Source: DTFZ01 sp050260375
GTDB taxonomy: Bacteria; Bacillota; Clostridia; Christensenellales; SZUA-584
NCBI GenBank assembly: GCA_050260375.1
Contig: JBLNCA010000032.1
Span: 1 to 41,259 of the forward strand
Direction of reading: 5' to 3'
DNA: 41,259 nt
Shown here: positions 17,532 to 25,055 of the stretch, piece after piece
How positions within the stretch are numbered: the first letter of the stretch is position 1
How the letters are laid out: every line of letters begins with the position of its first letter
Program-made: the position numbers and the translations under genes
The notes under the pieces: generated by a model
Database searches by the model: none
What the model saw: only the letters and a program-made list of their open reading frames with translations
Told to the model about the DNA's origin: nothing

Positions 17532-17630
17532 TAAAAAGGAAAAAACATATGCTGCGGTTTAACGGGGCAGAGATTAGCATATTGATAATATAAACTTATT
17601 ATCCGCAGGCCTTAATTAAGGAGGCATGTC

Positions 17631-18296
17631 ATGATAGATTGGGAAATCATTGTACGCCTGGTTGTGTCAATGGTTATCGGCGGGCTGGTAGGCGCGCAGA
17701 GGGAATTTAAGAAAACCTCCGCGGGATTTCGTACGCATACTCTCGTGGCGGTCGGCGCCTGTATTGCGATGGTAGTAAACGAATACCTTTTTAAGACATA
17801 TTCGCCTATGTCCAATATGGATATTGCGCGTATGGGCAGCTATGTAATAAGCGGAATCGGCTTTTTGGGAGCGGGCAGCATAATAAAGAGCGGATTCAGG
17901 ATTCAGGGCCTTACGACTGCCGCCGGCCTTTGGGTAGTGGCTTGCTTAGGAATAGCTGTCGGGGCGGGGCTTTACGTTATCGCAATAGCCGGAACGATTT
18001 TAGTGGTGCTGACGCTCACGTTTTTGAAGATAATTGAAGAAAAATTCTTAAGGAGAAAGAACAGAACGCAGATAGACCTGAATATTAAAAACTCGTCCGA
18101 GCAGATAATGAAGGTTTTGAGCTCGATTAATTCCATCGGGCTTTCAATACACAGCATAAACATACGTGATATAAACGACAAATGGCTGGATTTTTCGCTG
18201 TATACGTCTCTGCAAAGCAAAAACGATATTGACGGCATCCGCGAAACGCTTGGGAAGATAGAAGGCGTAAAGGTGATAGACATAGATCCGACGTAA
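17631..18296 (+). CDS. MgtC/SapB family membrane protein
   Basis: A 221-residue protein with the MgtC/SapB N-terminal domain (residues 1-140): four to five membrane helices, and the signature VIGGLVGAQREFKKTSAGFRTHTLV and GIGFLGAGSIIKSG, followed by GLTTAAGLWVVACLGIAVG. The C-terminal soluble part (about 145-221) is an ACT-like domain seen in many members. The role in Clostridia is unproven; relatives modulate membrane energetics or magnesium and phosphate stress. TAAGGAGG precedes ATG 17631. It appears to be transcribed alone; no M-box-like element was recognised in the leader. Confidence 0.9.
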   Translation: MIDWEIIVRLVVSMVIGGLVGAQREFKKTSAGFRTHTLVAVGACIAMVVNEYLFKTYSPMSNMDIARMGSYVISGIGFLGAGSIIKSGFRIQGLTTAAGLWVVACLGIAVGAGLYVIAIAGTILVVLTLTFLKIIEEKFLRRKNRTQIDLNIKNSSEQIMKVLSSINSIGLSIHSINIRDINDKWLDFSLYTSLQSKNDIDGIRETLGKIEGVKVIDIDPT

Positions 18297-18455
18297 TAAA
18301 AATGGATTCTGGCCCGCCAAGTACGGCATTATATGGGCGATAAATAGCGCTGGCAGGCGTTGACATAGTTTGAATTACATTGTATCATATCTTAAAGATA
18401 GTTTTCGCAAGTCAGGCCGGTTCCGGTTTTCAGGTGGTGGGGATAGGAATATACT

Positions 18456-20219
18456 GTGAAGAAATGCACGAGATACTTTGCGTTCATATTTATTCTTGTA
18501 CTGGCGCTTTCGGCGGCGCTGGGCGCTGACACTGCTTATGCCGCCGCATTTCATACTGACATTCGCGTGCTGCTTTCCATTGACGGCACGAAACCCGTAG
18601 ATTTTACTGTTATCGGAGAATATAAATTAAAAGAAGACCCGTCGTTTGAGTTTAAGTCGGATAAAATGACGGTATCGATTGTAGGCAACAGGCCGGTGCT
18701 TAAATCGGGCGACGCAGAGTTTACCGCGTCTACGATAACGCTTGCGAGCGGCGACTACAACGGCACGTCCGCGTATATCAGGATGACAAACTCAAAGTAC
18801 GGCGTCTGCACATACCTGGGCGACATTTCGTTTGACGTAGAGGAAGGCGCGATACGCGTGATAAACACGCTGCCTATAGAGAGTTACCTATACGGCGTAG
18901 TGCCGCACGAGATGAGCAACACGTTCCCTATAGAATCGCTCAAAGCGCAGGCGGTATGCGCGAGAGGCTACGCCGTAGCCAACTGCTCCAAGTTCCGCCT
19001 GCGGGCATATGACATACTCGACACGTCGGCTGATCAGGTGTATCACGGGTATGCCAGCAAATATAACCGCGCGAAGATTGCGGTGGACGAGACGGCGGGG
19101 CAGGTGCTTACTTACGGCGGCGACATCATACAGGCGTACTACTCCGCGTCGAACGGCGGGCAGACAGAGCTTACCGGCAACGTCTGGAAGAGCAACCTGC
19201 CGTACTACGTGCAGAAAGACGATATATACGACCTGGTTAACCCAGATAGCCTCGAGGAAAAGTCGTTCATACCTTCTGAATTCAATGAAGAAACGCTGCC
19301 GCTGATGGACGCGCTTGTGCTCAGGAAACTGACGGAGGGTGCGAACGCTGCCGCCGGGGAGCAGGTGAATCTTGTTTCCACGGTGCGCGTAAAAGCCCAC
19401 ACCGCGAGCTACGACCCGCCCAGCCGCATGTACACAAAGGCGGACGTAGTGCTTATGGTTTCAAACGCGAGCGGCAAAATAGGGCAGCTTACCGTGACGC
19501 TGCCGCTTGGCGACCTCGTGTATTCGGAAGAAAACCTCGTTGGCATATTCAACACCGGAAGGACGACGCTGCGCATGCGCGGCGCCGAACGCGGCGCGCT
19601 GAAAACGAGAAGCGGAGAATACGAAGGGTGGTTCTTAACTAACCGCCGCTACGGGCACGGCATTGGCCTGTCGCAGCGCGGCGCGCAGCAGCGCGCGACG
19701 GACGGGCAGGCGTACAACGAAATACTCGCATTCTACTACGCCGATACGCAGCTTTGCACTATAGGCACTTTTGAAACGGCGCCCGCGCTTAAAAGCGATA
19801 AATACAGCATCAGCAAAACCGGTTTAAGCGGCATAACCCTTGGTACCGCTCCTGCTGAGCTACTTTCAAACCTTGCGTCGGACGGCGGCATGCTCAGCAT
19901 TATATCGTCGGACGGCTCGGCAAAGACAAGCGGCGTTATGGCCACGGGCGATTTTGTAAGGACGGTGTACGGCGACGGCACTTCGTATTTCGACCTTCCC
20001 GTAGTGCTTTACGGCGATACGGACGGAAACGGAAGCATAACCAAAAGCGATCTTGACGCGCTGTGCCTGCACGTTTTAAATATAACAAAGCTTACGGGAC
20101 CGTACCTTGAGGCGGCGGATTTAAGCCACGACGGCAAAGCGGACAGCCTTGACGTACTGCTGCTGGCAAAGCACATAATGGGCGCGTATTCGATAGAACA
20201 AACAGGGGGTAAAAGATGA
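18456..20219 (+). CDS. SpoIID/LytB-domain protein with C-terminal type I dockerin
   Basis: A 587-residue secreted protein starting at GTG 18456. A signal peptide (residues 1-29, ending YAA) leads into a SpoIID domain (about 110-440): VINTLPIESYLYGVVPHEMS, with the presumed catalytic Glu152, then ESLKAQAVCARGYAV, ILDTSADQVYHGY and GHGIGLSQRGAQQ. SpoIID relatives are lytic transglycosylases that cut glycan strands. Residues 518-577 match a dockerin: a calcium loop from Asp521 (DTDGNGSITKSD) and a second loop from Asp555 (DLSHDGKADSLD). The next gene overlaps it by ATGA and encodes a cohesin, the natural partner of dockerins. No amidase SpoIIP or sporulation gene is adjacent, so this is probably a vegetative paralogue. 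Confidence 0.9.
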   Translation: MKKCTRYFAFIFILVLALSAALGADTAYAAAFHTDIRVLLSIDGTKPVDFTVIGEYKLKEDPSFEFKSDKMTVSIVGNRPVLKSGDAEFTASTITLASGDYNGTSAYIRMTNSKYGVCTYLGDISFDVEEGAIRVINTLPIESYLYGVVPHEMSNTFPIESLKAQAVCARGYAVANCSKFRLRAYDILDTSADQVYHGYASKYNRAKIAVDETAGQVLTYGGDIIQAYYSASNGGQTELTGNVWKSNLPYYVQKDDIYDLVNPDSLEEKSFIPSEFNEETLPLMDALVLRKLTEGANAAAGEQVNLVSTVRVKAHTASYDPPSRMYTKADVVLMVSNASGKIGQLTVTLPLGDLVYSEENLVGIFNTGRTTLRMRGAERGALKTRSGEYEGWFLTNRRYGHGIGLSQRGAQQRATDGQAYNEILAFYYADTQLCTIGTFETAPALKSDKYSISKTGLSGITLGTAPAELLSNLASDGGMLSIISSDGSAKTSGVMATGDFVRTVYGDGTSYFDLPVVLYGDTDGNGSITKSDLDALCLHVLNITKLTGPYLEAADLSHDGKADSLDVLLLAKHIMGAYSIEQTGGKR

Positions 20220-21628
20220 GAAAAGTGCATGCGGCGCGAAGCGCGGTTGCGTTTATAATAGCGGCTCTGGTAATGCTGGCGGTACCGATGGCTGCCTTTG
20301 CGACTGACGTTTCGGTTACGGCAGATTCGACCTCGGTCAAGGCGGGAGACACCGTTACGCTCACGGTAATAGTTAAGGCCGAGCATATAGGCGTCGCCGG
20401 CGGCAGCTTTACATACGACCCCGCGCTGCTTACATATGTGAGCAGCGACGGAGGAGCATCGGACGGGTATATCAGCATAGTCTCGGCGGAGAAGGGCGGC
20501 TCAGCTTCCCTTTCCGTGGTTATAAAATTCGTCGCCAAGGCAGAAGGCACCGCTGTCGTTAACGTCGTGATGGACAATGTTTTGAACTATGACGGACAGC
20601 CGCTTGATAAGGGCGAGGCGGGCGTCAGCATAACCATCGCGGCTTCGGACGCTCCGCCGCAGACGAGCGGCGAGGCGCAAAGCGCACCTACGGTAAACCT
20701 TGCACAGACGGGCGTACCCGCCCAGAACGTTACGGGCGCTACGGCGCAGATGTACGTATGGCGCGATCTTGGCAGCCTGACACTGCCCTCGGGGTTTGCC
20801 GACAGGCAGGTGATGTATGCCGGCGAATACGTCGGCGGAGCGGCGATACCCGACAGGGACGACCTTATACTGCTTTATCTTTCCGAAGCGGCGGGGGAGA
20901 ACGCGGGGTATTATATATACAACGAGCAGAAGAACACGCTCGACCCGTATATAACGATAACGTCGAAGCTCGCAAACTTTACGATAATATGGCCGGACGA
21001 TACGGTAACCGCGCCCGACGGGTTTAGTAAGACTACGCTTGAATGGAACGAAAAGGTGCTGCCCGCGTGGAGCGTTCCGGACTCAGATATCGTATATCTC
21101 GTATACGCGCGCAATTCAAAGGGTGAAACGGGCTTTTATCTGTTCAATATTGAGGACGAATCCGTGCAGCGCTATGCGGATGTGCCGCAGCCCGCAGCCG
21201 CGGCGACAGCCTCGCCTGAAAAGGAGCCCACGGCCAAACCCGTTTCGGGCGAAGCCCCGGAAGTAGGGGACGATTCGAACATTGAGATAGACCGCACGCT
21301 TTTCATGGCGCTGTTGATAGGCGCAGCATTGATGCTGGCTGCCGCGGCAGTTTTCGCCACGCTCTATATAAGAAGGCGCATACGCAGCGCGCGCAGGCGG
21401 GCGCAGCGCATGAAGGAGAGGATGGAAGCCAAGGCAAAAGAGAGTCAGGATTCTTCCGCGCCGCAGACGCCTCCTGTGCCGCAAACGGAGGAAAAACAGC
21501 CCCCGGCGCAAACGGAGGAAAAGCAGGCGGCCACTCAAACGCCTCCGGCTGCCAATAAAAAAGAGAAACCTGCGTCGCTGGTAAAAGAGGCTGACTTAAG
21601 CAAATACCCTAAAAACACCGACGTTTGA
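20216..21628 (+). CDS. Membrane-anchored cohesin-domain protein with cytoplasmic tail
   Basis: This 470-residue protein has a signal peptide (1-29), then a cohesin domain (about 30-150): VSVTADSTSVKAGDTVTLTV, GGSFTYDPALLTYVSS and SVVIKFVAKAEG. An extracellular region of about 190 residues (165-345, with two YxxN-type beta-rich segments) has no family I recognise. A TM helix (362-386) is followed by a strongly basic stretch and a Pro/Gln/Glu tail with repeats such as QTEEKQ. Type I topology places the last 85 residues in the cytoplasm. There is no LPXTG or SLH anchor. The ATGA overlap ties its translation to the dockerin-bearing SpoIID protein. I infer that it docks that enzyme to the membrane. 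Confidence 0.85.
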   Translation: MRKVHAARSAVAFIIAALVMLAVPMAAFATDVSVTADSTSVKAGDTVTLTVIVKAEHIGVAGGSFTYDPALLTYVSSDGGASDGYISIVSAEKGGSASLSVVIKFVAKAEGTAVVNVVMDNVLNYDGQPLDKGEAGVSITIAASDAPPQTSGEAQSAPTVNLAQTGVPAQNVTGATAQMYVWRDLGSLTLPSGFADRQVMYAGEYVGGAAIPDRDDLILLYLSEAAGENAGYYIYNEQKNTLDPYITITSKLANFTIIWPDDTVTAPDGFSKTTLEWNEKVLPAWSVPDSDIVYLVYARNSKGETGFYLFNIEDESVQRYADVPQPAAAATASPEKEPTAKPVSGEAPEVGDDSNIEIDRTLFMALLIGAALMLAAAAVFATLYIRRRIRSARRRAQRMKERMEAKAKESQDSSAPQTPPVPQTEEKQPPAQTEEKQAATQTPPAANKKEKPASLVKEADLSKYPKNTDV

Positions 21629-21646
21629 GCAAAAGGATACCGGTAT

Positions 21647-21928
21647 ATGTTGCGCTATCATATCGTAATACGCGGCGACGTGCAGGGCGTGGGCTTTCGG
21701 TATTATACGCAGAAAAACGCGCTTGCATTCGGCGTTAAGGGCTGGGTGAGAAACAGGCTGGACGGAAGCGTGGAGATAGACGCCGAAGGCGACGAAACCA
21801 GCCTGGCGCTTTTTCTGGGCGCATTAAAACGCGGCAGCCGCTACTCCACCGTTGAATCGGCGGACATACGAAAGATGGACGAAATAATGAACTACAGAAC
21901 TTTTTATATAGAAGACGACGAGTGGTAA
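21647..21928 (+). CDS. acyP: Acylphosphatase
   Basis: This 93-residue protein matches acylphosphatases over its whole length. GDVQGVGFRYYTQKNA carries the phosphate-binding loop and catalytic Arg, and GWVRNRLDGSVEIDAEG carries the catalytic Asn. These small cytosolic enzymes hydrolyse carboxyl-phosphate bonds such as acetyl phosphate or 1,3-bisphosphoglycerate. It lies 18 bases after the cohesin gene, so it is probably co-transcribed, although no functional link is evident. An AAAAGGA lies ten bases before ATG 21647. Confidence 0.95.
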   Translation: MLRYHIVIRGDVQGVGFRYYTQKNALAFGVKGWVRNRLDGSVEIDAEGDETSLALFLGALKRGSRYSTVESADIRKMDEIMNYRTFYIEDDEW

Positions 21929-21931
21929 TCC

Positions 21932-22828
21932 CTATTTTTGTTTTATTACGGGCGAGGGCTCGGCGTTGAACACTGTAGAATATGGCGGCACGGATTCAGT
22001 GAGCCAGACGTTGCCGCCGATTACTGAATCGTGCCCGATGCGCGTATCGCCGCCCAGTATAGTGGCGCCCGCGTAAATTATCACGTTGTCTTCAATATCC
22101 GGGTGCCGCTTTACGCCCTTTATAGGGTTGCCGTGCTCGTCGAGAGGAAAGCTCTTGGCGCCCAGCGTAACTCCCTGATACAGCTTTACGTTGTTGCCTA
22201 TCGTGCACGTCTCGCCTATTACTACGCCCGTGCCGTGGTCTATAAAAAAGCTTTTCCCTATGGTCGCGCCCGGATGTATGTCTATGCCGGTGTTCTTATG
22301 CGCGTACTCCGTCATTATGCGCGGTATTATAGGCACGCCGAGGCTCTCTATAAGGTGTGCTATGCGGTATATGCTTACAGCCTCAAGCGAAGGGTAGCTG
22401 AGTATCACTTCTTCATACGATTTGGCAGCGGGGTCGCCCTCAAAAGCGGCGCGTATGTCCGTGTTGATAACGCTTCTTAAGTCGGGCAGGCTGCCTAAAA
22501 TCTCCGCCGTAAGCAGCTGCGCTTTTTCGGCGCATTCGTCAGCGTCGCCGTCTTTTCGCTCGTAAACGAACGCGCTGTTTATAACGCCGCACAGGCTATG
22601 CGCCGCGGACTGAAACTTTTTTTCAAGATGCGCTTCCAGTGAGCCGTCTATGGGCCGCGTCTCATACACGCCCGGCAGTATCAGGCTGCGCAGCTCTTTT
22701 AATACCGCTATCACCTGCGCGCGCGTCGTGTAGTTCAATATCGAGCCGGGCATGCTGTACGCGTTATTTTCCGCCAGCCGGGAAGAAATGTATTTAGAGT
22801 TTTTCAACAGCCAGTCTTCAATATACAT
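21932..22828 (-). CDS. cysE: Serine O-acetyltransferase
   Basis: A 298-residue acetyltransferase with an N-terminal helical region (about 1-185) and a left-handed beta-helix. Typical motifs are DIHPGATIGKSFFIDHGTGVVIGET (with the catalytic His pair), NVKLYQGVTLGAKSF and KRHPDIEDNVIIYAGATILGG. It makes O-acetylserine from serine and acetyl-CoA, the first step of cysteine synthesis. The N-terminal region is longer than in E. coli CysE, like the long form found in some anaerobes. ATG 22828 is chosen because AAAAGG abuts the alternative ATG 22837. No O-acetylserine sulfhydrylase is adjacent. It converges on the acylphosphatase gene. Confidence 0.92.
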   Translation of the reverse strand: MYIEDWLLKNSKYISSRLAENNAYSMPGSILNYTTRAQVIAVLKELRSLILPGVYETRPIDGSLEAHLEKKFQSAAHSLCGVINSAFVYERKDGDADECAEKAQLLTAEILGSLPDLRSVINTDIRAAFEGDPAAKSYEEVILSYPSLEAVSIYRIAHLIESLGVPIIPRIMTEYAHKNTGIDIHPGATIGKSFFIDHGTGVVIGETCTIGNNVKLYQGVTLGAKSFPLDEHGNPIKGVKRHPDIEDNVIIYAGATILGGDTRIGHDSVIGGNVWLTESVPPYSTVFNAEPSPVIKQK

Positions 22829-22932
22829 GATAAACATCCTTTTAAATAGCTTTTCTTTATTCTATATTCAAACTGCTTTTTTGACAAACGGTTTGGGGAT
22901 AAAAATCCGCGTTTCACCACTTTTTTAGCCGG

Positions 22933-22961
22933 TTGACAATGCCTTTGTGTGCTGATAATAT
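22933..22961 (+). promoter_or_regulatory. Sigma-A type promoter upstream of the small membrane protein
   Basis: TTGACA (22933-22938), a 17-base spacer and TAATAT (22956-22961). The leader then runs through palindrome copy D before reaching the gene at 23095. Confidence 0.65.
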
Positions 22962-23043
22962 CTACTCACAGCATAAGTCAATTCTTTTTTCTTCAAAGTT
23001 TCATCTGTGCAAAAGGCCTAAAAGTTACTTACCCTGCATATAA

Positions 23044-23076
23044 ACACCCCAGCAAGTCTTCGTCTTGCCGGGGGCC
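23044..23076 (-). repeat. GC-rich palindromic repeat, copy D
   Basis: ACACCCCAGCAAG, a short centre and CTTGCCGGGGGCC: the same arms as copies H, J and K but reversed. It lies inside the presumed 5' leader of the small membrane protein gene, 20 bases from its start codon. Confidence 0.75.
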
Positions 23077-23094
23077 TAGGGCGGAGGTTTTTTT

Positions 23095-23493
23095 ATGGCG
23101 GATTTGAAACCGGAAAAACCAAAGGATTTCGGAAAAATGTTGTTTTGGGCTGTGGGCGTGCTCTTTATACTATACGGCGGCTTTCTTGTATACTTCCTTC
23201 TTCCTCAGGTCAGGGCGGGCGTGCACTCGCTGCTGCCGGTGATACTAATATCTTTAGGCATAGTTACAGAAGGGGGGGTAATAATAAGCCAGTCGGGGCA
23301 GCGCGCCCCTAAGTTCCTTGCGATGGGCATTATATTCGTTGTGATAAACATTGCGGGGCTTGTGCTTTTTTCGCTGAGGTGGACGCTCAGCTGGCCGTTC
23401 ATTATAGGCGCCGCGCTTTCCGCGTTGTATATAGCGAGCGGCTTTATAAAGAAAAAAGCCGCGGCAGCGCCCGAGGATAAGACTCGGAATTAA
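23095..23493 (+). CDS. Small four-helix membrane protein of unknown function
   Basis: A 132-residue protein with a charged N-terminus (KPEKPKDFGK), four hydrophobic segments (about 16-38, 44-63, 74-96 and 98-118) and a basic Ala-rich tail. I recognise no family. GGCGGAGG lies seven bases upstream of ATG 23095. Parts of a second, diverged copy are found downstream at 23525-23588 and 24556-24599, so the gene was duplicated and the second copy destroyed. Confidence 0.7.
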   Translation: MADLKPEKPKDFGKMLFWAVGVLFILYGGFLVYFLLPQVRAGVHSLLPVILISLGIVTEGGVIISQSGQRAPKFLAMGIIFVVINIAGLVLFSLRWTLSWPFIIGAALSALYIASGFIKKKAAAAPEDKTRN

Positions 23494-23500
23494 TGAAAAA

Positions 23501-23524
23501 CGGCCGCTGCAGACAAAGCGGCCG
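23501..23524. terminator. Hairpin after the small membrane protein, copy 1
   Basis: CGGCCGCT (23501-23508) pairs with AGCGGCCG (23517-23524). The same hairpin recurs at 24610-24633. Here it is preceded by an A run and not followed by T, so its own terminator activity would be strongest in the minus direction. Confidence 0.6.
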
Positions 23525-23588
23525 CGCTCCAAAGTTTCTTGCGATAGGCATAATTTTAATTGTAATAAGCAATGCAGGGCTTGACATA
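23525..23588 (+). pseudogene. Internal fragment of a second copy of the small membrane protein gene
   Basis: GCGCTCCAAAGTTTCTTGCG and the following bases up to GGGCTTGA align base by base with 23304-23365 of the intact gene (which has CTAAGTTCCTTGCGATGGGC), translating to APKFLAIGII against APKFLAMGII. The fragment starts within the arm of hairpin copy 1 and breaks off near 23588 where an AT-rich insert begins. Confidence 0.7.
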
Positions 23589-23592
23589 GCGG

Positions 23593-24333
23593 CTAGACTT
23601 CTATTGACAAAATATTCTGTTCAATTTGGTATGTAGGCATTCGAGCATCAACAATCAAGAGATTTGGTTCTATACCAATAAAAATCGGAAATACATAACC
23701 ATCAGAATAGACATAGTGACTATATTTGGGCCATTTTTCCATGTTTATTGTTCTATATGCATAACAATAAACATTATGATATCTTAAGCTGATATTAGCA
23801 TGGCCTAAAAACATATCATCTGGTATTCTGTTAAGAAAGTCTATATCAATGCTTATCTGAAAACTAAGCTCCAAATTAGTTTGAGGTATTGCAAGAAAGA
23901 CAAGTACAAATGGTCTAAGCTCTCCGTTATATTTCATTATAAAATCACTTAGGCGGTTAAATACTGGCGAATTAAGAGGTATATATGAAGGTTCTTTAAT
24001 GAAAGATGTAAATAAATGACGCACTCCTCGTTCGTTTTTCTCTTGGTTTAGTAGCTTATTGCCTTTGATAATTATTTGGCGATTATGGGGATCTAAATGA
24101 GGTCTTATTGAAGCAATTCCGCTGCCGTGAATACTTATCTTGCCGTCACCTATATTATCAGCAAATTGTAAATTATACTCGCTATTTTCAGGGGTGATGC
24201 CAAACCACTTTGCAGTTGCAAAATCCGGAGAGCTGCAATAAATTGAACCGTCTACGCTTTGTGAAAAACTGTAGATTTGATAAAACTTATCGCCATTATT
24301 AATAAACACTCGTCTATCGGATGGATTAGCCAT
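23593..24333 (-). CDS. Orphan AT-rich gene of unknown function
   Basis: About 246 residues from ATG 24333; a TTG start at 24381 would give 262, and neither has a clear ribosome binding site. The protein has no signal peptide or membrane helix and resembles no family I know. It is rich in Ile, Asn, Tyr and Phe, with segments such as FINNGDKFYQIYSFSQSVDG and HANISLRYHNVYCYAYRT that suggest a beta-rich fold. Base and codon use is far more AT-rich than neighbours, and the gene sits inside a duplicated gene that it splits. Both facts point to acquisition by transfer. Confidence 0.55.
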   Translation of the reverse strand: MANPSDRRVFINNGDKFYQIYSFSQSVDGSIYCSSPDFATAKWFGITPENSEYNLQFADNIGDGKISIHGSGIASIRPHLDPHNRQIIIKGNKLLNQEKNERGVRHLFTSFIKEPSYIPLNSPVFNRLSDFIMKYNGELRPFVLVFLAIPQTNLELSFQISIDIDFLNRIPDDMFLGHANISLRYHNVYCYAYRTINMEKWPKYSHYVYSDGYVFPIFIGIEPNLLIVDARMPTYQIEQNILSIEV

Positions 24334-24555
24334 GACAATATTATAAGAATCTTTATAAATAATGTCAAAATAAAGTATCAAAATATATACAGATGTTTAT
24401 TCGAACTGCATGTATAAAATAAAAACAAAACATCTGGGGGTAATAGTCTTGGTTAATAAGTTAATACAGTTCGCCATTCAATGCATCCGTGATAATAATC
24501 TTCATGCTTTTTATACCTGCTGAGAATGGTTGGAACTCGGGAGGAAGTATTACGG

Positions 24556-24599
24556 GAGCCGCAGAAGCGAAAAGCGGGAGGGAAGACTCGGGATTAATG
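24556..24599 (+). pseudogene. 3' end of the second copy of the small membrane protein gene
   Basis: AGCCGCAGAAGCG, then AAGACTCGGGATTAATG, parallels AGCCGCGGCAGCG and AAGACTCGGAATTAATG at the end of the intact gene (23458-23494). The hairpin follows in both copies at the same distance. The piece is the other half of the copy interrupted near 23588. Confidence 0.65.
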
Positions 24600-24609
24600 T
24601 AAAACAAAA

Positions 24610-24633
24610 CGGCCGCTGCAGACAAAGCGGCCG
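24610..24633. terminator. Hairpin, copy 2, bidirectional terminator
   Basis: CGGCCGCT (24610-24617) and AGCGGCCG (24626-24633), followed by TTCTTTT on the + side and by a TTTTGTTTT run on the minus side. It could end transcripts from either direction. Confidence 0.75.
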
Positions 24634-24665
24634 TTCTTTTCTGTGCTAATTAGACCTTTAGCAGA

Positions 24666-24893
24666 TTACGTATTCTCTTCTTTCAGCGCGTCCATTATGT
24701 TTTCCTTTTTTATTTTGGAGCTTGCGTACCACATAGTAACGAGCACTATAATGAGTATCATCGCGATTGCTACGGCGCAGCTCATTCAGGGCAGCGTAAA
24801 TGGCGTTTCGAGCACGGAGCGCTGCACGCGGAACAGCAGATACGCTATCGCAACGCTTATTGGCAGCCCGTAAAGCAGCCGTAATTTGCGGTT
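24666..24893 (-). pseudogene. C-terminal remnant of an FtsX/MacB-type ABC permease
   Basis: Minus-strand translation gives RKLRLLYGLPISVAIAYLLF, a short linker ending ETPFTLP, an in-frame TGA where a Trp is expected, then MSCAVAIAMILIIVLVTMWY and IKKENIMDALKEENT. That last segment is the standard end of FtsX-family permeases. About 75 codons survive, with the N-terminal part missing and the nonsense codon between the two last membrane helices. The partner ATPase is absent. Confidence 0.8.
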
Positions 24894-25055
24894 TTTGCAT
24901 GACAGTTTTGTCACGCAACGCGCACAGCGGGCTTGCCGCCATGCAAAAGGCGGTAGATTTTAAGTCGTTAAACCCGTAAAACAGTACAGGCTGGCTTAAA
25001 AGCGCTTTGTGTGGTATTGTATTTACAGCATAAACGGCAAAGGCAGGTACGGCGC

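Larger units (their letters stand above)
24334..25055. other. Scrambled non-coding stretch between the orphan gene and the alcohol dehydrogenase
   Basis: This 722-base stretch holds the rest of the AT-rich insert (to about 24555), the 3' end of the duplicated membrane-protein gene, a second copy of its hairpin and the decayed tail of an ABC permease. No intact gene was found. Confidence 0.7.

Noticed and set aside
17532..17630. Possible magnesium riboswitch before the MgtC-like gene
   Set aside because: No M-box or other riboswitch core could be recognised in the roughly 100-base leader.
18456..20219. SpoIID-domain protein as the sporulation SpoIID itself
   Set aside because: It carries a dockerin and is coupled to a cohesin gene, with no spoIIQ, spoIIID or other sporulation neighbours, so a paralogue is more likely.
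24643..24873. Plus-strand frame of 76 codons with hydrophobic stretches
   Set aside because: It is the antisense shadow of the decayed FtsX-type permease, whose minus-strand frame matches the family's C-terminus.
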